Source: RFPW01 sp040401595
Lineage (GTDB): Bacteria; Pseudomonadota; Gammaproteobacteria; Burkholderiales; Burkholderiaceae_E
Reading direction: 5' to 3'
Assembly: GCA_040401595.1 (NCBI GenBank)
Contig: JBBAOE010000002.1
Span: forward strand, 62,001-126,000
DNA length: 64,000 nt
Both the position numbers and the translations under genes were made by a program. Below are positions 59,028 to 64,000 of this stretch, piece after piece; position 1 is the first letter of the stretch; each line of letters begins with the position of its first letter. The notes under the pieces were generated by a model. The model saw only the letters and a list, made by a program, of their open reading frames with translations, ran no database searches and was not told where the DNA came from.

Positions 59028-59128
59028 TGGTGGGTCGAGCTGGGGCAGGGATGGGATAGGAGCCACCCGCGGCGGCTGTCGCTCCCGCTCCCCTCTACGC
59101 CATTAGGCGATTGAATCAAGATAAAACA

Positions 59129-60355
59129 ATGAAGCATCCCAGCGGGTTCGATCTGAACCGCCTCGAGCGGTTGACCACGCATTTGCAGGGCCGTTACATC
59201 GATGAGGGGAAAATCCCAGGTTGCCAGCTGGCGCTGATGCGGCATGGGCATTTGGCCTATCAGCGCAGTCTCGGGCAGATGGATCTTGAGCTCGGCAGGT
59301 CGATGGCCGACGATGCGATTTTTCGTATTTTCTCGATGACCAAGCCTGTCACCTCGGTCGCGCTGATGATGCTTTATGAACGTGGCCTGTTTCAGCTCGA
59401 TGATCCCGTTGCCCGCTGGGTGCCATCCTGGCAAGCGCAATGTGTCTACGTCGCCGGTGACGGCGAGGGACCGTTCCAAACCGAGCCCCTGCACCGGCCC
59501 GTGAGCATTCGAGACTTGCTGCGGCACACGAGCGGTCTGACCTATGGCGGCCAGTTGATGGGTGTCGGCGTCGAACACCCGGTCGACTACCGGTATCGCT
59601 CACTGGGTGCAACGAGCAGGGATCCTCAAGGCAGCATGATGGGATTTATGGACAAGCTGAGCCAGATCCCACTCGCCTATCAACCCGGTGAGCAATGGAT
59701 GTATTCACTGGCCACCGACGCCTGCGGAGCACTGGTTGAAATCATCGCTGGTCAGGCATTCCCCGACTATCTTCAGGAACACATTTTCGATCCGCTGGGC
59801 ATGGTTGATACCGGGTTTCAGGTCCGACCCAACCAGAGATCCCGTCTGGTGGCGAATTACCGGCGCGATGCCAATCGGCAGCTGGAACTGATCGATGATC
59901 CGGAGACGAGTCCTTATCTGGATGTACCGAAGTTTGTGTCTGGCGGTGGAGGGCTTGTTGGAACCACGGCAGACTATCTGCGCTTTTGCGAGATGTTGCG
60001 CCGCGGGGGCGAGCTCGATGGCGCGCGGATTTTGGGGTCCAGAACCCTGGAAATGATGACGCGTAATCACCTCAAGGAAGGCAAGGACCTGGCGTCCTGG
60101 GCCTTGGGCATGTTCTCCGAGAGCCCGAATCGGGGCGTTGGATTTGGTCTGGGTTTTGCGAGTGTCATCGATCCCGTGGTCGCGGGAGTGATGGGAGGGG
60201 GAGACTATTACTGGGGTGGCGCCGCTTCAACGCTTTTTCTGGTGGATCCGAAGGAACAGATCAGTTTGGTGTTCATGACCCAGCTCATGCCGTCAAATAC
60301 CTACAATTTTCGCGGGCAGCTGAAGAACATGATTTATTCGGCGATTGTCGATTAG
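59129..60355 (+). CDS. Serine hydrolase, class C beta-lactamase fold (second copy)
   Basis: This is a 408-residue beta-lactamase-related hydrolase. The nucleophile motif is S-M-T-K in RIFSMTKPVTSVALMML, the Tyr motif is WMYSLATDACGALVEIIAG, and DLLRHTSGLTYGG is present. The C-terminal YYWGGAASTLFLVDPKEQIS again stands in for KTG, as in many esterase-like members. No signal peptide is evident. ATG 59129 is used; TTG 59111 is in frame. It lies 102 bases after the Bug gene. The substrate is unknown and does not follow from the fold. Confidence 0.9.
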   Translation: MKHPSGFDLNRLERLTTHLQGRYIDEGKIPGCQLALMRHGHLAYQRSLGQMDLELGRSMADDAIFRIFSMTKPVTSVALMMLYERGLFQLDDPVARWVPSWQAQCVYVAGDGEGPFQTEPLHRPVSIRDLLRHTSGLTYGGQLMGVGVEHPVDYRYRSLGATSRDPQGSMMGFMDKLSQIPLAYQPGEQWMYSLATDACGALVEIIAGQAFPDYLQEHIFDPLGMVDTGFQVRPNQRSRLVANYRRDANRQLELIDDPETSPYLDVPKFVSGGGGLVGTTADYLRFCEMLRRGGELDGARILGSRTLEMMTRNHLKEGKDLASWALGMFSESPNRGVGFGLGFASVIDPVVAGVMGGGDYYWGGAASTLFLVDPKEQISLVFMTQLMPSNTYNFRGQLKNMIYSAIVD

Positions 60356-60408
60356 TCCAGCACAGCCGATATCTGCCCAACGCGCCGCCAAAGACGCAGA
60401 TCATCGGG

Positions 60409-60424
60409 CCTCACTGGGGTGAGG
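60409..60424. terminator. Small hairpin between convergent hydrolase and cupin genes
   Basis: CCTCAC/GTGAGG with a 4-base loop lies in the 77-base convergent gap. There is no T-run, so termination activity is doubtful. Confidence 0.25.
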
Positions 60425-60432
60425 TACCACCG

Positions 60433-60825
60433 TCAAGTCAGGTTTTCGGTGTCGAAATTCGCCGGCATCACAATCTCCAGGATTTCGCAATCGTCGGAGT
60501 AATCCAGTACCGCATGACGGATCCCGTTTGGCTGAAGCCAGCAAGAGCCGGTTTCCATGCGAATCGCTCCCTTCCCCTCGAACTCGCTGACCAACCAGCC
60601 TTTGAGCACGTAGACCATTTGAAATTCAACGCCATGGCGATGTGGAATCGATACTTCCTTCGGGTCGCAGGGGGGCATCAGACGGATCACATGAGCGACC
60701 GCCGCGCCTGAGGTGGCCAGTGCGATACCGAGGTCCCGATAGTGGGCGTAAGCCCGCAAACCCGGTTCAAACGTGGCGTCCTTCAGATGACTGACACTGA
60801 ATTGATGCTTGGGTTCTTGGTTCAT
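60433..60825 (-). CDS. Small cupin-domain protein
   Basis: This is a 130-residue single-cupin protein. IPHRHGVEFQMVYVLKGWLV holds two metal-type histidines and a Glu/Gln, and GSCWLQPNGIRHAVLDYSDD holds the last histidine. Such proteins range from small dioxygenases to sensors; the activity cannot be named. I use ATG 60825 because AAGGAAA lies upstream; the open frame adds 22 unlikely residues. It is divergent from the Liv transporter operon. Confidence 0.85.
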   Translation of the reverse strand: MNQEPKHQFSVSHLKDATFEPGLRAYAHYRDLGIALATSGAAVAHVIRLMPPCDPKEVSIPHRHGVEFQMVYVLKGWLVSEFEGKGAIRMETGSCWLQPNGIRHAVLDYSDDCEILEIVMPANFDTENLT

Positions 60826-60978
60826 GGTCGTTTCCTTCAAGTTAGCGGGCGCACCTGCCCCAAGACCGATTTCCATCGATCGAAGCCGCATCTGCCCAGA
60901 TCAGTCTAGCCCATTGCCAGTGCGCTGTGCGGCGCGTTGGTCGCCGGGCCCATGGGCGTCCTCCAGACCAATTGGGAC

Positions 60979-60999
60979 GACCTAGGGTTTGACCTAGGG
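60979..60999. promoter_or_regulatory. Direct repeats of a CCTAGG palindrome upstream of the Liv operon
   Basis: GACCTAGGG occurs at 60979-60987 and 60991-60999, twelve bases apart, each holding the palindrome CCTAGG. GGGAGCTCCC follows at once (60997-61006). The cluster lies about 80 bases before livG in the divergent cupin/livG region and may be a repressor or activator site. Confidence 0.4.
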
Positions 61000-61083
61000 A
61001 GCTCCCGGCCCCGGCCCAGATGAGGATTCTGCTAAGGTCGGGGCGTCTTGGCTATGTCCGGTTGGACGGCAAATTCCAGGCTC

Positions 61084-61857
61084 ATGTCGGAAGCTTTATT
61101 GTCCTTAAAAGGCGTTGATCGCAACTTCGGCGGCGTTCAGGCTGTCAATCAACTGTCGTTTGAAATTCGTCCGGGTGAGATCGTTGGTTTGATCGGTCCG
61201 AACGGCTCAGGGAAGTCGACCTCGGTCAATCTGATTTCTGGCGCGCTTCCGGTTTCGGCGGGCAGCATTGAATTCGCAGGTCGCTCGATGAATGCGCTGC
61301 CGCAATCCGAGCGGGTTGGACTGGGCATGTCCAGAACGTTTCAGACGACCAGCGTATTCGCTGAATTCACCGCTCTGGAACAGGCGCAGACAGCCTGTCA
61401 CTGCAGATTCCGCTCCAATCCATGGGCAGCGGTATTTCGGCACCGCAGTGGAATGCAGGAAGCGTTGGACCAGCAACGGAAAGCGCAGGAAATCCTGCAC
61501 TTCGTCGGACTGGGTAGTGTCGCGGACCATGCTTGTGGAACGCTGTCCTCTGCTCAACAGCGGCTTCTGATGATTGCCACTGCGCTGGCGAGTGAACCAA
61601 GACTGGTTTTACTCGATGAACCGGCAGCCGGGATGGTTGCAAGTGAACGTAAAGACCTGGCGGCGTTAATCCGCGGGATTCGGGATCGGGGAATCGCCGT
61701 TCTTGTGATTGAGCATCACATGGGCCTGATCATGGAGGTTTGTGAACGCATCGTGGTGCTGAATTTTGGCCGCAAGATCGCCGAGGGGACTCCGATCGAA
61801 ATTCAGACCAATCCAGAAGTCATCCAGGCATATCTGGGTGGAGCGGGCAATGCTTGA
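61084..61857 (+). CDS. livG: Branched-chain amino-acid-type ABC transporter ATPase, LivG
   Basis: This is a 257-residue ATPase of a Liv-type importer. Walker A is GPNGSGKS (38-45). The TFQTTSVFAEFTALEQ Q-loop and Walker B LVLLDEPAAGM (174-184) are standard, followed by the LivG-type VLVIEHHMGLIMEVCERIVVL. The ABC signature reads LSSAQ (154-158) where LSxGQ or LAYGQ is expected, so the conserved glycine is alanine. ATG 61084 gives the usual short N-terminus; ATG 61054 and TTG 61048 are alternatives. It overlaps livF by 8 bases. The family imports amino acids, amides or aromatic acids. Confidence 0.93.
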   Translation: MSEALLSLKGVDRNFGGVQAVNQLSFEIRPGEIVGLIGPNGSGKSTSVNLISGALPVSAGSIEFAGRSMNALPQSERVGLGMSRTFQTTSVFAEFTALEQAQTACHCRFRSNPWAAVFRHRSGMQEALDQQRKAQEILHFVGLGSVADHACGTLSSAQQRLLMIATALASEPRLVLLDEPAAGMVASERKDLAALIRGIRDRGIAVLVIEHHMGLIMEVCERIVVLNFGRKIAEGTPIEIQTNPEVIQAYLGGAGNA

Positions 61858-62551
61858 GATCCGTGACCTGAGGGCCGGATACGGCAAAGTCGACGTGATT
61901 CGGGGGATCAGCTTGCACGTAGATGCAGGGGAATGCGTCGCCCTCGTTGGTGCCAACGGGGCCGGCAAAAGCACAACCCTGAAATGTATCTGTGGCCTGA
62001 ATCCGGTCCGCAGCGGGCAGATTCTTTTCAATCGCGAGCGGATTGACGGACTGCCGGGGCACCTCATCGTTAAACGCGGAATCACCATGTGTCCGGAAGG
62101 TCGCCAGGTATTTCCCGACATGTCAGTGCGGGAGAATCTGGAAATGGGTGCACATACCCGTGGGGATTCGAATCAGGAATTGGATCTTCAATCGATGTTT
62201 GACCTCTTCCCCGTGCTGCGGCAACGGGAACGTCAACTCGCTGGAACGCTGTCGGGCGGCGAACAGGAAATGCTCGCGATTGGCCGTGCCCTGATGGCCA
62301 AACCCAAGCTTTGTATTTTTGATGAACCCTCGCTGGGTCTGGCCCCAAAAGTGGTTGCGGAGGTGGAGCAAACGCTTCGGCAGATCAGGGCGATGGGGAC
62401 AACGATTCTGCTGGTTGAGCAAAACGCGGCGATGGCACTACGTCTGGCAGATCGGGCCTATGTATTTGAAGCGGGCGAAGTGGTACTAGAAGGTACGGGC
62501 ACGGCGCTGCAATCCAATCCGGAAGTGAGCAGAGCCTATCTTGGATATTAG
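61850..62551 (+). CDS. livF: Branched-chain amino-acid-type ABC transporter ATPase, LivF
   Basis: This is the 233-residue second ATPase of the importer. Walker A is GANGAGKST, the signature LSGGEQEMLAIGRALM is intact, and Walker B is LCIFDEPSLGLAPKVV. The LivF-type GYGKVDVIRGISLHVD opening and VEQNAAMALRLADRAYVFEAG are present. ATG 61850 lies inside the end of livG (8-base overlap). Confidence 0.95.
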   Translation: MLEIRDLRAGYGKVDVIRGISLHVDAGECVALVGANGAGKSTTLKCICGLNPVRSGQILFNRERIDGLPGHLIVKRGITMCPEGRQVFPDMSVRENLEMGAHTRGDSNQELDLQSMFDLFPVLRQRERQLAGTLSGGEQEMLAIGRALMAKPKLCIFDEPSLGLAPKVVAEVEQTLRQIRAMGTTILLVEQNAAMALRLADRAYVFEAGEVVLEGTGTALQSNPEVSRAYLGY

Positions 62552-62587
62552 AACGATGCACATAATTATTTTTAGGAGGAGAACGCG

Positions 62588-63850
62588 ATGAACGATCAGA
62601 TCCGGGCTAAGACCCAACAACACCCCAACGTTCGCTCGGTTCATCGAGCGGGGCGCGCCCTTGTTGTCACGATGCTGACGGGTCTGCTCGTTACGGCACA
62701 TGCGGCAGACAAGGACTTGCTGATTGGCGTCAATGACGCACTGACGGGACCAGGTGCGGTCTATGGTTTGCCCCAGGCCAATGCCGTTGCGATGGCTGTG
62801 GAGGAGATCAATGCCAAGGGCGGTATCAAGGCGGGGGCTGACGTCTACAAACTGAAAATTGTCAGTACCGACGACAAGGCCAATCCGACCGAAGCGACCA
62901 ATAGCGTGCGCAAGTTGCTCGACCGAGATGGGGTCAAATATCTCGTGGGTTTTTGTTGCTCAGGCTCAACCAGCGCCGTCTCCTCATTTATCGGGAAGGA
63001 GAATGCGGTGATGCTGGTTGGCAATGCAGCTGAGCGTGCGATCACTGCGGCTGGCAATCCGAATCTATTCCGGACGCGACCACCGGCTGACTACACCGGG
63101 GCGGCGGCGGGTGTTTTTGTCGGCAAGCGCGGCGCGAAAAATATCGCGGTGATCGGGTCGCTCGACGTCTCGTTCTATACCCAGTATCTCGATGCATTTG
63201 AGCGGGAATTTGCCAAGTTTGGGGGCAAGATTGTTGCCAAAGAGACCTTCGGTTTGAAGGATCGAGACATGACGCCCCAACTCACCAAAGTCCGCTCGCT
63301 CAATCCCGATGCCTTGCTGGTTCTTGGTTACGTCGAGCCGGCCGCGTTCGTCTACCGGCAGTCGATCGAACTCGGCATGAAGTTACCCCGGTACGGTTTC
63401 ACCAGCGGCAGCGAAGAACAGTTCTTGAAGGTTGCTTCCAGCGAACAGATGGACGGGGTTTGGGATCTCCGACCGACCGAGCTGACCGTCGAGGCGCTCG
63501 ACGCCAATGCGAAAACTTATATCGCAAGTTACACCAAGAAGTTCGGTGTCCCTCCCTCGCCCAGTTCACCGTACGCCTACGATCAGGTGTATGTCTTGAA
63601 GGCGGCGATCGAGCGGGCAGGGAGCGCAGAGGACACGAAAAAGGTTCTGGACGAAATCCGTAAGCTGCCAGTCCCGAAGGAGGTCGTGATGAAATATCTG
63701 CCGACCGGGGGAACGATGTTCGATGTCAATGGTCAGGCCTACACCTCAAACGGTGCCTTTCAGTGGCAGAAAGGGAAGTGGGAGTACGTCTCGGATTTGC
63801 CATCCGATACGAAAACCTACTCGGACTATCTGCGCAGCCTGCGCAAGTAG
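62588..63850 (+). CDS. Liv-type ABC transporter substrate-binding protein
   Basis: This is a 420-residue periplasmic binding protein of the Peripla_BP_6/LivK type. The signal peptide (ALVVTMLTGLLVTAHAAD) ends near residue 39. Then come LLIGVNDALTGPGAVYG, AVAMAVEEINAKGGI, VKYLVGFCCSGSTSAVSSFI and GFTSGSEEQFLKVAS. A strong AGGAGGA lies upstream of ATG 62588. A C-C pair in FCCSG is unusual near the binding cleft. The substrate is not clear; the family binds branched-chain amino acids, amides, urea and aromatic acids. Confidence 0.93.
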   Translation: MNDQIRAKTQQHPNVRSVHRAGRALVVTMLTGLLVTAHAADKDLLIGVNDALTGPGAVYGLPQANAVAMAVEEINAKGGIKAGADVYKLKIVSTDDKANPTEATNSVRKLLDRDGVKYLVGFCCSGSTSAVSSFIGKENAVMLVGNAAERAITAAGNPNLFRTRPPADYTGAAAGVFVGKRGAKNIAVIGSLDVSFYTQYLDAFEREFAKFGGKIVAKETFGLKDRDMTPQLTKVRSLNPDALLVLGYVEPAAFVYRQSIELGMKLPRYGFTSGSEEQFLKVASSEQMDGVWDLRPTELTVEALDANAKTYIASYTKKFGVPPSPSSPYAYDQVYVLKAAIERAGSAEDTKKVLDEIRKLPVPKEVVMKYLPTGGTMFDVNGQAYTSNGAFQWQKGKWEYVSDLPSDTKTYSDYLRSLRK

Positions 63851-63903
63851 GGTCCCTGGGATGATCGTCAATATCCGGATCGTTGGCTGGTGCGGTTGTT
63901 GTT

Positions 63904-64000
63904 GTGCTTGAGATTGTCCAGCAGATATTGAATGGCCTGGCGATCGGGGCGGTCTACACCCTGATCGCCCTCGGCTTGACGGTCGTGTTTGGCATTTTGG
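63904..64000 (+). CDS. livH: Branched-chain amino-acid-type ABC transporter permease LivH (5' end only)
   Basis: The last 97 bases open with GTG 63904 and read MLEIVQQILNGLAIGAVYTL and IALGLTVVFGIL, the first membrane helix of LivH-type permeases. It runs off the window. TTG 63883 is in frame but gives a less typical start. With livG, livF and the binding protein it forms one operon; livM should follow. Confidence 0.85.
   Translation, partial: MLEIVQQILNGLAIGAVYTLIALGLTVVFGIL

Overview
The window reads as a chromosomal segment of a betaproteobacterium, most likely of the order Burkholderiales. The evidence is gene order: lpxK-Trm112-kdsB-adk, ribF-ileS-lspA-coaBC-dut, rpmG-rpmB-radC-fkpB-ispH, csp divergent from clpS-clpA, and an EarP-type EF-P rhamnosyltransferase. 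Base composition is moderately GC-rich, and translational coupling through ATGA or TGATG overlaps is frequent. I cannot name a genus from the sequence.

Layout. (1) 1-4572, minus strand: the 5' part of earP, a KTSC-like small protein, an SDR dehydrogenase, adk, kdsB, a Trm112-family protein and lpxK. (2) 4573-7420: sodB, a secreted DUF192 protein, and icd with a clear terminator. (3) 7560-31581: a 24-kb exopolysaccharide (EPS) locus lying between icd and csp/clpSA. It holds eight glycosyltransferase domains, two acetyltransferases, a methyltransferase and a Wzy-type polymerase. Three of its machinery proteins are fusions: flippase-Wza, Wzz-degenerate kinase-GT25, and PGT-like-GT26-PGT-like. 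Its regulators are an orphan OmpR-type response regulator behind a Crp/FNR-like palindrome, a SpoIIE-type phosphatase next to a lone periplasmic solute-binding protein, a STAS anti-anti-sigma protein, and a soluble histidine kinase with a CheY-like partner. (4) 31676-37697: csp, clpS-clpA, then fccA-fccB (flavocytochrome c sulfide dehydrogenase) and transaldolase. (5) 37728-50956: housekeeping genes (dut, coaBC, lspA, ileS, ribF, purN, an RsmB-like methyltransferase, a fatty-acid desaturase, rpmG, rpmB, radC, fkpB, ispH) and tRNA-Thr(CGT). (6) 51285-54013: an arsenate-resistance unit (GAPDH, ArsJ, ArsR) behind a probable ArsR operator. (7) 54027-64000: selO, two class C beta-lactamase-fold hydrolases, a secreted alpha/beta hydrolase, a Bug/TctC binding protein, a cupin, and a Liv-type ABC transporter (livG, livF, binding protein, start of livH).

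How the genes fit together. The EPS locus encodes most of a Wzx/Wzy-dependent pathway. Its flippase and outer-membrane exporter are one polypeptide with a lipoprotein signal at the junction. Its chain-length regulator has lost key kinase residues and gained a glycosyltransferase. Its only phosphoglycosyltransferase-like domains lack the catalytic Asp-Glu pair, so the initiating enzyme may lie elsewhere. The phosphatase and STAS protein suggest partner-switching control of EPS output. FccAB points to periplasmic sulfide oxidation. The GAPDH-ArsJ pair makes and exports 1-arseno-3-phosphoglycerate. The right-hand block looks like uptake and hydrolysis of small carboxylates, esters or amides.

The least usual material is in the EPS locus, followed by the arsJ-arsR junction, where a 14-bp tandem duplication has created a four-codon decoy ORF.
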